Below, one piece after another: positions 16,639-23,980 of a stretch of DNA of 64,000 nucleotides. The stretch is taken from positions 713,507 to 777,506 of the forward strand of contig NZ_JAJAVD010000004.1 of the NCBI RefSeq assembly GCF_020532705.1, given 5' to 3'. The position numbers and the translations under genes are program-made. Position 1 is the first letter of the stretch, and the number at the start of each line of letters is the position of its first letter. Source of the stretch: Methylobacillus caricis. Its GTDB lineage: Bacteria; Pseudomonadota; Gammaproteobacteria; Burkholderiales; Methylophilaceae. Below the pieces are notes generated by a model that ran no database searches, was not told where the DNA came from, and saw only the letters and a program-made list of their open reading frames with translations.

Positions 16639-17031
16639 TTAAAGGGGCTCAAAACTGAGTGAGGCTGAATTGATACAGTACCTCAGGCCAGTAGGTGCGG
16701 GACCATCCGGGAATACATGGCCCAGATGGGCGTCACAAACATTGCAGATCACTTCTGTACGTATCATGCCATGAGAGGTATCCACCTCTTCACGTACATT
16801 ATCCGGGTCGAGGGCCCTGAAATAGCTAGGCCAGCCGCATCCGGCATCAAACTTGGTGTCGGATTCAAAGAGTGGGGTATCGCAGCATACACAGTGATAG
16901 ATGCCATGCTCAAAGTGATAGGCGTATTCGCCCGTCCCGGCGCGTTCGGTCGCGGCGTGCCTGGTTACTTCATATTGCAAAGGAGTGAGCTGTTGTTGCC
17001 ACTCTTCATCCGTCTTGAAAAACTTGGCCAT
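16639..17031 (-). CDS. msrB: Peptide-methionine (R)-S-oxide reductase
   Basis: A 130-residue MsrB, which reduces methionine-R-sulfoxide in proteins. The zinc cysteines are in [10 protein letters not shown] and [16 protein letters not shown], the substrate loop is [12 protein letters not shown], and the catalytic Cys is in [14 protein letters not shown] 17031 is chosen for its AAGGAGAAGG ribosome binding site; an upstream in-frame start at 17085 adds a Lys/Glu-rich stretch that is really the translated leader. It heads a two-gene unit with DUF4186. Confidence 0.95.
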   Translation of the reverse strand: MAKFFKTDEEWQQQLTPLQYEVTRHAATERAGTGEYAYHFEHGIYHCVCCDTPLFESDTKFDAGCGWPSYFRALDPDNVREEVDTSHGMIRTEVICNVCDAHLGHVFPDGPAPTGLRYCINSASLSFEPL

Positions 17032-17130
17032 TTCCTTCTCCTTTTCCTTTTTAAAATCACTATTTTTATAGAATGCCAGCCGCATGCAAACCTAGTAAAA
17101 TGGCGTTCTTCAGCCATCAAGGAACATCCA

Positions 17131-17496
17131 GTGACGCAACATGGTAAAGCGATCAGCATTCAGGGCATTAACGCTGTCATCGTGGATATGGATTACGGCG
17201 AATCTCGCGAAGACAGCGGCGCAGCGTTACATTTTAATATCAGATTCGATATAGAGTTGTATCAGAAGCTCTATTCCATCAGTTATAGCAGGCCTGTGCA
17301 GGTAGATGACCATTTTTCCGTGTCAGGCGATGATTATGAAACCCTGCTGCAGGCACTTGAGCCAGATCAGGTTCTGACAGCAAAAAATCAATACAGTGCA
17401 CTCACCGAGCAGGCTTTGCATGCTGAACTGTTGCCGATAGCTGAATCAGTCTACGAGGACATTGAGTACCATTCCCCAGACCAAGATGAGGAGTAA
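17131..17496 (+). CDS. Hypothetical protein, 121 residues, GTG start
   Basis: The frame is open upstream to 16717, but that part is antisense to msrB. AAGGA lies 7 bases before GTG 17131, which gives a 121-residue acidic protein (VTQHGKAISIQGINAVIVDM onward) with a C-terminal run DIEYHSPDQDEE. I do not recognise a family. It has no signal peptide or membrane helix. Its last codons overlap the start of the GNAT gene, so the two are probably cotranscribed. Confidence 0.6.
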   Translation: MTQHGKAISIQGINAVIVDMDYGESREDSGAALHFNIRFDIELYQKLYSISYSRPVQVDDHFSVSGDDYETLLQALEPDQVLTAKNQYSALTEQALHAELLPIAESVYEDIEYHSPDQDEE

Positions 17497-17950
17497 ATTC
17501 CTTAACAGGGCCAGGCTCAATATTACCCCAAGGGAAATGCATGACCCTCTGGTACAACAGTTGATAGCCCGGCTGGACCATGAGCTGTTGCAGATTTATC
17601 CGGACATGCCGGCAGCCACTGAATTGTGGCAGCCATCCATGCTGGTGGCAGAGCTCAATGGCAGGCTCCTCGGATGTGTTGCCATGCAGGGCTACTCCCC
17701 GCAGGAGGCCGAGATCAAGCGCCTCTATGTCATACCCTCTGCCAGGGAACGTGGTATTGCCCGCCATTTGCTGCTTGCCATTGAGGAGCATGCAATAGCA
17801 AAAGGCTATACGCGCATGCTGGTGGAAACTGGCAAGCTGCAACCGGCCGCCATCGCACTTTATTTACGCATGGCATATCGCGAGATTGCGCCATTTGGCC
17901 CTTATATCGGTAATCCTGTCAGCCGCTGCTTTGAGAAATCCCTGGGCTAG
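17486..17950 (+). CDS. GNAT-family N-acetyltransferase
   Basis: A 154-residue acetyltransferase of the Gcn5 fold. The acetyl-CoA loop follows the central strand: AEIKRLYVIPSARERGIARHLLLAIEEHA (R.RG.A), and the C-terminal strand-helix is MLVETGKLQPAAIALYLRMAYREI. The substrate, small molecule or protein N terminus, is unknown. ATG 17486 lies inside the upstream gene (11-base overlap); a TTG at 17462 is the alternative. It ends at a bidirectional terminator shared with hupB. Confidence 0.88.
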   Translation: MRSKFLNRARLNITPREMHDPLVQQLIARLDHELLQIYPDMPAATELWQPSMLVAELNGRLLGCVAMQGYSPQEAEIKRLYVIPSARERGIARHLLLAIEEHAIAKGYTRMLVETGKLQPAAIALYLRMAYREIAPFGPYIGNPVSRCFEKSLG

Positions 17951-17982
17951 AGTTGCCTATTGCCTGCGGGCATTGCAAATAA

Positions 17983-18007
17983 AAACGCCAGCTTGATGCT
18001 GGCGTTT
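17983..18007. terminator. Bidirectional terminator between GNAT gene and hupB
   Basis: AAACGCCAGC (17983-17992) pairs perfectly with GCTGGCGTTT (17998-18007) around a TTGAT loop, flanked by an A run on the left. It lies between convergent genes and can serve both. Confidence 0.8.
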
Positions 18008-18032
18008 GATTGAACCATTCTCTTGCAGATTC

Positions 18033-18305
18033 TTAGTTCAAAGCATCCTTAAGTGCCTTACCGGCCTTGAAACTAGGAGCCTTGCGGGCGGCAATCTTGA
18101 TTTCCTTGCCAGTTTGAGGGTTGCGGCCAGTGCGGGCAGCACGTGCGGAAACGCCAAAAGTACCGAAGCCGATCAGTGTCACTGTATCGCCACCCTTCAG
18201 GGCTGTAGTAACGGATGCAGTGAATGCATCAACAGCTTTACCAGCAGCAGCTTTGGAAATACCAGCTTCCTTGGCGATTTCTTCGATCAGTTCTGTCTTG
18301 TTCAT
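18033..18305 (-). CDS. hupB: DNA-binding protein HU-beta
   Basis: A 90-residue nucleoid protein that bends DNA without sequence specificity. It begins [20 protein letters not shown] and carries the HU signature [21 protein letters not shown] followed by [19 protein letters not shown], with the DNA-intercalating Pro in RNPQTG. The size is exactly that of HU. About 210 bases of AT-rich promoter region lie upstream. Confidence 0.97.
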   Translation of the reverse strand: MNKTELIEEIAKEAGISKAAAGKAVDAFTASVTTALKGGDTVTLIGFGTFGVSARAARTGRNPQTGKEIKIAARKAPSFKAGKALKDALN

Positions 18306-18517
18306 ATGTATGTCCAGTCCTTGTGTTTATTGGGTTATCAAGCAATTTTGGTAAGGCGGATATTTCGCCCCGTTACCAGAATGAATAGTAACAGGGGAGA
18401 AAATATCACAACCTGCGCTCAAATAAACCCCTTTTTGGCAAGAACCCAGCAAATTTTTCTAATAAAAGCCTGTATTGACGCTGTTTAGAGACAAATTTGA
18501 CCACTTTTTATACGTGG

Positions 18518-18664
18518 TTAAAGGTGATTGACTCCTGCCAAGCCGATTATGCCAATGATGATGAGATAGATCGCAACAATGTAATTCAACAAGCGAGGCA
18601 TCACCAAAATGAGAATGCCTGCAATCAATGAGACCAAGGGTGCCAAGCTTAAATGAAGGTTCAT
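18518..18664 (-). CDS. DUF3096 small membrane protein, 48 residues
   Basis: A gene missed by ordinary ORF length cut-offs: ATG 18662-18664, TAA 18518-18520, with AAGGA 8 bases upstream. The product is two hydrophobic stretches joined by the diagnostic LILVMPRLLNYIVAIYLIII block, which matches DUF3096. The first helix covers residues 8-22 and the second 27-43. Function is unknown; members are short inner-membrane proteins often near other small stress genes. The gene follows the 25-residue gene on the same strand, with a hairpin terminator between them. Confidence 0.78.
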   Translation of the reverse strand: MNLHLSLAPLVSLIAGILILVMPRLLNYIVAIYLIIIGIIGLAGVNHL

Positions 18665-18693
18665 AAGTTTTCCTTAGCGGGAGTGGGGTCAAG

Positions 18694-18715
18694 AAAAAGG
18701 GAGCATCTGCTCCCT
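18694..18715 (-). terminator. Terminator or attenuator of the 25-residue gene
   Basis: AGGGAGCA (18698-18705) pairs with TGCTCCCT (18708-18715). On the minus strand it follows the 25-residue stop by 7 bases and runs into TTTTTCTT. Some read-through would supply DUF3096 downstream. Confidence 0.75.
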
Positions 18716-18722
18716 GAAAGGC

Positions 18723-18800
18723 TTAATCCTTGTTGATATAGGATTTGGCGATTCTTTTCACTACATAAGTCAATACAGCGGCTTTGATCAGGAATTTCAT
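18723..18800 (-). CDS. Tiny basic protein, 25 residues (MKxLxK...YxxKRI family)
   Basis: ATG 18798-18800, TAA 18723-18725, with a textbook AAGGAG 7 bases before the ATG and a hairpin terminator just after the stop. The peptide begins MKFLIKAAVLTYVVKRIAKS and ends with a short charged tail. Nine positions including M-K, L, K, Y, KRI and N coincide with the 32-residue protein at 9200-9298 without gaps. The hydrophobic face interrupted by Lys/Arg suggests an amphipathic or membrane-associated helix. Upstream, at 79 bases, is the TGTAGGACAA motif. No known function. Confidence 0.65.
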   Translation of the reverse strand: MKFLIKAAVLTYVVKRIAKSYINKD

Positions 18801-19138
18801 TATATTTCTCCTTCAAAATTGAAGGTCCATCATAGCCAAAACCAGCACTATATTGCATCAGGCTGATGCTGATCCTGATGTAGGACAATTCCAGACAACC
18901 TCTAGGGCCCAGCCCAATCATGGCAATGAGGTGCTCCATGAATTGCGAGATTTTGATAATGGGTTTTTATGAACCTATCCAGCCTGCCGGGTACTAACAG
19001 GCTGCTCCCAAACTCATCAATATGTCACAGATGCCTGATTGCCAGGGCTTCCGGTGTTTTGCTTCGGTGTGTTGGGAATATCCGAAATGACTAGCTACGT
19101 ACTAGTCACATGTGTTGTAACAGGCGGGAAAGAGAATA
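18801..19138. other. Intergenic region upstream of the 25-residue gene and of mscS
   Basis: 338 bases between divergent genes. The left half contains the control region of the 25-residue gene: a perfect 15-base palindrome GCATCAGGCTGATGC (18855-18869), a second CCTGATG arm and TGTAGGACAA (18879-18888). The right half (about 18910-19138) should hold the mscS promoter, but I see no convincing -35/-10 pair. No ORF is supported. Confidence 0.5.
18855..18888. promoter_or_regulatory. Palindrome plus TGTAGGACAA motif upstream of the 25-residue gene
   Basis: GCATCAGGCTGATGC is a perfect palindrome around one central G. CATCAGG (18857-18863) also pairs with CCTGATG (18874-18880), which runs directly into TGTAGGACAA. 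Such nested dyads suggest a regulator site. CCTACATCAG, the complement of part of it, recurs at 9925-9934 upstream of the SRPBCC gene, in opposite orientation. Confidence 0.35.
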
Positions 19139-20383
19139 ATGACAGAAGACTGGAATCAATTAATAGGGTGGTTGCAAGGCCATGAGGAAGTATTCAGCTT
19201 GTTGTGCGTATTACTGCTGATGTTCTGTGCATGGGTGGCCAATTGGCTGGTCAAGCATATTCTGGTACGTGGTTTGCACAAGATGCTGCGCTCCGCTTCC
19301 TTCGGACAGGCTATTGCCAGAAGCCGTGCTGTGTCACGGCTTGCCAATATCGTGCCCGCATTGATTATTTCTATTGGTATTGCATGGATCCCGGACCTGC
19401 CGGAAGCTTTGGTCGCAGTAGTGAGGAATGTGGCCCATGGCTTTATCGTGCTGACCATTGGCCTCGCGATTGCGGCTGTGCTCGATATCGTCAATGAGGT
19501 ATGGCAATTACGGCCAGATGCGCATCGCCGGCCCATCAAGGGCTATGTGCAGGTGGTCAAGCTCGCCATCTACATCATCGCGACCATTCTGGTGGTGGCT
19601 ACCCTGATTGACCGTTCCCCATTGATCCTGCTTTCCGGTATTGGTGCAATGGCCGCTGTGCTGATGCTGATTTTCCAGGATACCCTGTTGTCACTGGTGG
19701 CTAGTGTGCAGATCACCTCCAACGACATTATCCGTGTCGGCGACTGGGTGGAGATGCCGCAGCTCAATGCTGATGGTGATGTGATTGATATCGCATTGCA
19801 TACGGTCAAGATCCAGAACTGGGACAAAACCATTACTACCATTCCCACCAAGCGTTTTATCACAGACTCTTTCAAGAACTGGCGCGGAATGTTTGAGTCC
19901 GGTGGTCGCCGGATCAAGCGTAGTATCTTTATCGACCAGAACAGCATCCATTTTCTTACACCGGAAGAGCTGGAGCATTTACAGGACTTCAGTTTGCTCG
20001 ACGATTACCTGAAGAAAAAGCATGAGGAGCTGGAGGAATGGAACAAGAAGTTGATCAGTAATGGTCAAAAGCCTATCAATGCACGCAGGGTGACTAATAT
20101 CGGGACGTTCCGTGCCTATGTGGAGCAATATCTGAAAAATCACCCGCGCGTGAACCAGAAAATGACGATGGTTGTGCGTCAGCAGAATCTTTCTGCTGAA
20201 GGTATTCCGCTCGAAATATGGTGCTTTACCAATACCACGGTATGGGTACAGTACGAAGCCATTCAGTCAGATATCTTTGATCATTTGCTGGCAATCCTGC
20301 CTGAGTTTGGTTTGCGCGTGTTCCAGAACCCTAGCGGTGTTGATTTCCAGGCCTTGCGACCACCGGCAGCAAAGCCACAATGA
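19139..20383 (+). CDS. MscS-family mechanosensitive channel (YbdG-like)
   Basis: A 414-residue inner-membrane protein, nearly the length of E. coli YbdG (415), a miniconductance channel that opens on osmotic downshift. Membrane segments lie near residues 18-42, 65-85, 95-115, 140-160 and a pore-lining helix near 165-190 (LSGIGAMAAVLMLIFQDTLLSLVASVQI). The beta domain follows (IRVGDWVEMPQLNADGDVIDI, KIQNWDKTITTIPTKRF), then the long cytoplasmic vestibule. It lacks the Gly/Ala-rich TM3 of MscS itself, as YbdG does. It neighbours several small stress-type genes. Confidence 0.88.
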   Translation: MTEDWNQLIGWLQGHEEVFSLLCVLLLMFCAWVANWLVKHILVRGLHKMLRSASFGQAIARSRAVSRLANIVPALIISIGIAWIPDLPEALVAVVRNVAHGFIVLTIGLAIAAVLDIVNEVWQLRPDAHRRPIKGYVQVVKLAIYIIATILVVATLIDRSPLILLSGIGAMAAVLMLIFQDTLLSLVASVQITSNDIIRVGDWVEMPQLNADGDVIDIALHTVKIQNWDKTITTIPTKRFITDSFKNWRGMFESGGRRIKRSIFIDQNSIHFLTPEELEHLQDFSLLDDYLKKKHEELEEWNKKLISNGQKPINARRVTNIGTFRAYVEQYLKNHPRVNQKMTMVVRQQNLSAEGIPLEIWCFTNTTVWVQYEAIQSDIFDHLLAILPEFGLRVFQNPSGVDFQALRPPAAKPQ

Positions 20384-20384
20384 T

Positions 20385-21572
20385 TTAATCGGCACTCGAT
20401 GTGCTGGTTTCCTCAAGCCGTCCGCGATATAGGGCGGCAATCAAGTCAGATTGCGTCACAATGCCGACCAGGCGGCGTTCGTGATCAAGCACTGGCACGT
20501 GATGGATGCCATGTTCTGAGAGCAATGGCACCAAGTGCACAATATGGGTATCCACCGTGGTAGTGAGTACCTTGCTGGTCATGATCTGGCCGGCAACCTC
20601 GGGTTTGTCGGTTTCCACCAGCAGGGTACGGCGGACAAATTGCCGGAGTTTTTCGTCAAATCCCTGATACACCTCAAGATTGGCATGCTTCATGAAATCA
20701 AAGCGTGTGAGTATGCCGATAACGCGCCGTGCACGGTCTAGCACAGGCAACGCCTTGATATGGTGTTTCAAGAGCAAGGGCCAGGCTTCCTCCAGGAGGG
20801 TGCCGTACTCTACAGTGATCACATCGCGCGACATGATGTCGCCACAGGTGATAGCACCAAAGCGGCGTTTGTAGGCCTGCATTTCTGTTTGCAGGAAGAG
20901 GTTCTCAAGGTCGTCCCGGGCCACGTCCAACACTTGGTTGTATTGCTTAAGTACAGCATCAAGGTCGCTGGCAGTGAATCCTATACGGTCACTTGGGCGC
21001 AGGTCATTGGTCAGATGAGCGCGATTGCTGTGGTCAGGATTGGGCTGATGGGGGTAATGGCGGCGGGTGGCATTATTGAAGAACAAGGCCACCAACAGGA
21101 GGATGACTGAGTTTACAGTGACCAGCAGTAAAAAGTAGGCGCTATGATCTTGAATAACGGGGCCAGCCAGGATGGCGGTTAATGCGACAGCGCCGCCAGG
21201 CGGGTGCAGGCAGCGCAGGGCAAACATCAGGCCGATTGCACCAGCAATTGCCAGCGCGCAGGCGACGACAGGGTCGGCAATCCAGTGGCTGCATATCAGG
21301 CCAACAATCGCGGAGACGATATTTCCGCCAACAATGGACCAAGGTTGTGCCAATGGGCTTGCGGGGACGGCATATAGTAAAACGGCAGAGGCTCCCATGG
21401 GAGCAATGAGGAATGGCAGGCTATGAGGGCCCAGTAGCCAATAGCTCATGTATCCTGTGCATAAAATACCAAGCAGGCCGCCCAGACACGCTCGTGCCTT
21501 TTCCCTGTGGTTGACCGAGGTTTGTTGGGGCGTAAAGCCTTTCAGCCAGTGTAAAACAGCATCCACACGCAT
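20385..21572 (-). CDS. HPP-family membrane protein with paired CBS domains
   Basis: An N-terminal HPP domain of about four membrane helices (residues 35-170, including HSLPFLIAPMGASAVLLYAVP, SPLAQPWSIVGGN and the name-giving CLHPPGGAVALTA) is joined to two CBS domains near 240-380 (CGDIMSRDVITVEYGTLLEE, then MTSKVLTTTVDTHIVHLVPL). CBS pairs bind adenine nucleotides, so a nucleotide-gated transport role is plausible; some HPP proteins are implicated in nitrite transport. ATG 21572 gives 395 residues; TTG 21587 would add five. The stop is one base from the mscS stop (convergent), and the start is divergent from the oxyR-like gene. Confidence 0.85.
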   Translation of the reverse strand: MRVDAVLHWLKGFTPQQTSVNHREKARACLGGLLGILCTGYMSYWLLGPHSLPFLIAPMGASAVLLYAVPASPLAQPWSIVGGNIVSAIVGLICSHWIADPVVACALAIAGAIGLMFALRCLHPPGGAVALTAILAGPVIQDHSAYFLLLVTVNSVILLLVALFFNNATRRHYPHQPNPDHSNRAHLTNDLRPSDRIGFTASDLDAVLKQYNQVLDVARDDLENLFLQTEMQAYKRRFGAITCGDIMSRDVITVEYGTLLEEAWPLLLKHHIKALPVLDRARRVIGILTRFDFMKHANLEVYQGFDEKLRQFVRRTLLVETDKPEVAGQIMTSKVLTTTVDTHIVHLVPLLSEHGIHHVPVLDHERRLVGIVTQSDLIAALYRGRLEETSTSSAD

Positions 21573-21718
21573 GTCCTGAAAAAACAATCCGGCAATTTAC
21601 CATTTATCGCACAAATCTGGTGCAGATGAAGTCATGGGTTTTTTTGATAACCTATATTTGCAGATTATTAATTGGTAAACTTTGATATGCATTATTTATC
21701 GATGGGCAAGAGACTAAC

Positions 21719-22621
21719 ATGACATTGAGTGAGTTGAGATTTATCGTTGCAGTGGCGAAAGAGCGCAATTTCCGGCGCGCTGCGGAAAAAACATTTGTCA
21801 GCCAGCCGGCATTGAGCCTTGCCGTGAAAAAGTTGGAAGAAGAGCTGGGAGTGACTATTTTCGAACGTAGTCATAAAGATGTTGCAATGACGCCTATTGG
21901 CGAGCAGATTGTGCAACAGGCAACCAGGACGCTGGAGGAGGCAAACCGCGTCAAGGAAATTGCTCGACAGGGTAATAACCAGCTGGCGGGGGCCTTCAAG
22001 CTTGGTGTCATTTACTCCACCGGTCCTTATTTGTTACCAGAGATCATTCCCGCCTTAAGGCAGCTGGCTCCTGAAATGCCGCTTGAGGTAGAGGAGAACC
22101 TGACAGCCAATCTTGAAACGCAGTTGCGCAACCGTGTGCTGGACGCCGCCATTATTGCCCTGCCGTTTGATGTGCCGGGAGTATGTTATGAACCGCTCTA
22201 TGATGAAAGTTTTGTGGTGGCCGTTCCGGACATTCATCCATGGGCCAGCCGTAAGTCTATCCTTGCCGAGGAACTGGCAGATGAAAAGGTATTGCTGCTG
22301 AATAGCGGCCACTGTTTCAGCAACCAAGTGGTGCTGGCGTGTCCGGAGTTGTCACGTCATGGGGAAGTGCTGCAAGGTAATTCGCTGGAAACCATACGCA
22401 ACATGGTAGCTTCCAACCTGGGCATTACGGTATTGCCTTGCAGTGCTGCTGTTGAGAGGTATCGCAATCCCTTAATCAAGGTAATCCCTTTTGCTGAGCC
22501 TGTGCCTACCAGGCGCATGGCGCTTGCCTGGCGCAAGGGCTACAGCAGGGAGCAGGCGATCGAGTGCATGCTATCCGCAATCAGGAGCGTGCAATCTCCT
22601 TGTCTGCAGAAATTGGCATGA
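21719..22621 (+). CDS. oxyR: OxyR-type hydrogen-peroxide sensing LysR regulator
   Basis: A 300-residue LysR regulator with helix-turn-helix LRFIVAVAKERNFRRAAEKT and SQPALSLAVKKLEEELG. The effector domain has the redox pair in GHCFSNQVVLACPEL, two cysteines nine residues apart as in E. coli OxyR (Cys199 and Cys208). The FERSHKDVAMTPIGEQI segment and the VASNLGITVLP block also fit OxyR. It should activate catalase/peroxidase genes upon disulfide formation. It is divergent from the HPP gene and convergent with pqqA across a shared terminator. No catalase or ahpC lies nearby. Confidence 0.88.
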   Translation: MTLSELRFIVAVAKERNFRRAAEKTFVSQPALSLAVKKLEEELGVTIFERSHKDVAMTPIGEQIVQQATRTLEEANRVKEIARQGNNQLAGAFKLGVIYSTGPYLLPEIIPALRQLAPEMPLEVEENLTANLETQLRNRVLDAAIIALPFDVPGVCYEPLYDESFVVAVPDIHPWASRKSILAEELADEKVLLLNSGHCFSNQVVLACPELSRHGEVLQGNSLETIRNMVASNLGITVLPCSAAVERYRNPLIKVIPFAEPVPTRRMALAWRKGYSREQAIECMLSAIRSVQSPCLQKLA

Positions 22622-22650
22622 AGCAGGGTTATCAATGGCATATCCTGTGA

Positions 22651-22683
22651 TAAAAACAGGGGCCAATGGCCCCTGTTTTTTTA
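22651..22683. terminator. Bidirectional terminator between oxyR and pqqA
   Basis: TAAAAACAGGGGCCA (22651-22665) and TGGCCCCTGTTTTTTTA (22667-22683) form a near-perfect hairpin with A and T runs on the two sides. It lies 30 bases past the oxyR stop and 17 bases past the pqqA stop, closing both transcripts. Confidence 0.9.
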
Positions 22684-22699
22684 TGTACGGTACAAAAAC

Positions 22700-22771
22700 T
22701 TAACGGTTGCAAACGTACATGGTTACTTCAAAACCGAAACGCATTTCAGTCACTTCTGGCTTGGTCCACAT
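22700..22771 (-). CDS. pqqA: Pyrroloquinoline quinone precursor peptide PqqA
   Basis: A 23-codon gene, below normal ORF cut-offs: ATG 22769-22771, TAA 22700-22702, with AAAGGAG 8 bases upstream. It begins MWTKPEVTEMRFGFEV, and Glu15 and Tyr19 stand in EVTMY, the exact pair cross-linked to make PQQ, the cofactor of methanol and glucose dehydrogenases. It is monocistronic: a bidirectional terminator follows and no pqqBCDE genes lie next to it, so the processing enzymes must be encoded elsewhere. A perfect inverted repeat (22894-22910) lies about 120 bases upstream. Confidence 0.93.
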   Translation of the reverse strand: MWTKPEVTEMRFGFEVTMYVCNR

Positions 22772-22893
22772 GATATGTCTCCTTTAAGTTTTAGTGAAAA
22801 AATCATGTAGTGGCTTTATCCATCTACACAATCCATGACTTACATCATATAGAACCATCGATTGAACGCCATGCGCAGCATCATGATCTGGAC

Positions 22894-22910
22894 CTAATGA
22901 TTTTCATTAG
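22894..22910. promoter_or_regulatory. Inverted repeat upstream of pqqA
   Basis: CTAATGA-TTT-TCATTAG is a perfect 7-bp dyad, 123 bases upstream of the pqqA start and 76 bases downstream of the DUF3426 stop. It lacks a T tail, so it looks more like an operator or weak hairpin than a terminator. No regulator is assigned. Confidence 0.3.
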
Positions 22911-22985
22911 ATGGAAAGGATAATTCTATGGGTGATTAGCCAGCAGGATGGTCAGCGGCTGGTATGTGAAGGTTTGCGGAGCGGC

Positions 22986-23972
22986 TTAATAGGTTACGAA
23001 GACACGGTAGCCAGAAACGGTCTCCCCGCTGGTGGACAGCGAAAGCTTGATCTGGATTTCCTCATTGGCAGGGATGCCGGCTTCAATGTCGGTTTCAGAA
23101 GGCAAGTATTCGCTGGGCTTGAAAATACGGCGCAGTTTGGGTTTGTCATCATCGTCCGTCAGGGTAAGCTCCAGCATGGGGTAAGCCTGGACAAAGGTGG
23201 CGTTGTTGATCAGTGTAGTTGAAAGCTGGATCACTTCAGGATGTTCTATATCTTCCTGCAAGTCTGAGTCATCCAAGGCCAGAAGTTCGGGATTTTTTGA
23301 CAGCGGGATTTCGCAGCCCAGAAATTCACAGCTTGAAACCAGGAAGGGTTTGGATGCTGGCCAAAGACTGGCAAGCTCGGTACGGAAGAAATACATGGCC
23401 TGGCCTGCTGCAGTCAGCAGCAAGAGTATGCAGAGAGGAATAGTCAGCCATAGCGGGATTTTTAATTTGGAGGCTTTACCGGATTTCTTTTCCCTTAGAA
23501 ACGTATCTGGCATAGCAGCAGGCTGGGGCTGATGAATTGGGTGCGGGCTGATGAGGATATCTTCAGCTGGCAAAGGTGCTTCTACAGAATCGTCTGTTTC
23601 TGGTACGTGGAATTCATCCTGTTGAGAAGGAGCGGTTTCCTCAGATGGTATGAGCTCTTCGGGAATGGAATATGGAGATGCATATTGCCCAAACTGGAGA
23701 TCGTTTGGGTCTGTATGGTATGCAGCATCTTCTAGATGGGCCGCAGGGTCTTCCGATGAATCGCCATATTCATGAACGATAGGTGCTTCGATAGTATCTG
23801 GTGAGAAGGAGGGGCTGGCAGGGGCATTTTCCAGCAGCTCATAGAGCCTGCCATCAGTAGTGAATACATGCTGGCATTGCCCACAGCGCACCAAGCCATG
23901 ATGTATGGCCAGTTGTTCCGGCTTGACGTGAAATCTGGTATCGCACGCTGGGCAGGATGTCACTAGCCGCAT
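22986..23972 (-). CDS. Zinc-ribbon / DUF3426 membrane protein
   Basis: A 328-residue protein with an N-terminal MJ0042-type zinc ribbon (CPACDTRFHVKPEQL then VRCGQCQHVF: two CxxC pairs in residues 1-40), an acidic low-complexity linker (about 45-165), one membrane helix near 172-192 (IPLWLTIPLCILLLLTAAGQ) and a C-terminal DUF3426 domain (LSTTLINNATFVQAYPMLEL, FKPSEYLPSE). This domain plan is usual for betaproteobacterial genes next to prmA. The role is unknown. It starts 8 bases after the prmA stop and so closes the acc-prmA operon. Confidence 0.88.
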   Translation of the reverse strand: MRLVTSCPACDTRFHVKPEQLAIHHGLVRCGQCQHVFTTDGRLYELLENAPASPSFSPDTIEAPIVHEYGDSSEDPAAHLEDAAYHTDPNDLQFGQYASPYSIPEELIPSEETAPSQQDEFHVPETDDSVEAPLPAEDILISPHPIHQPQPAAMPDTFLREKKSGKASKLKIPLWLTIPLCILLLLTAAGQAMYFFRTELASLWPASKPFLVSSCEFLGCEIPLSKNPELLALDDSDLQEDIEHPEVIQLSTTLINNATFVQAYPMLELTLTDDDDKPKLRRIFKPSEYLPSETDIEAGIPANEEIQIKLSLSTSGETVSGYRVFVTY

Positions 23973-23980
23973 ATGCTGCC

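Noticed and set aside
16717..17130. N-terminal extension of the 121-residue ORF across msrB
   Set aside because: The frame stays open on the plus strand opposite msrB, but msrB is a clear gene and the AAGGA-GTG at 17131 explains the real start.
18491..18522. Terminator after DUF3096
   Set aside because: A 9-bp stem with one mismatch exists (TTTGACCAC against GTGGTTAAA), but it is weak and overlaps the stop codon, so I do not list it as a feature.
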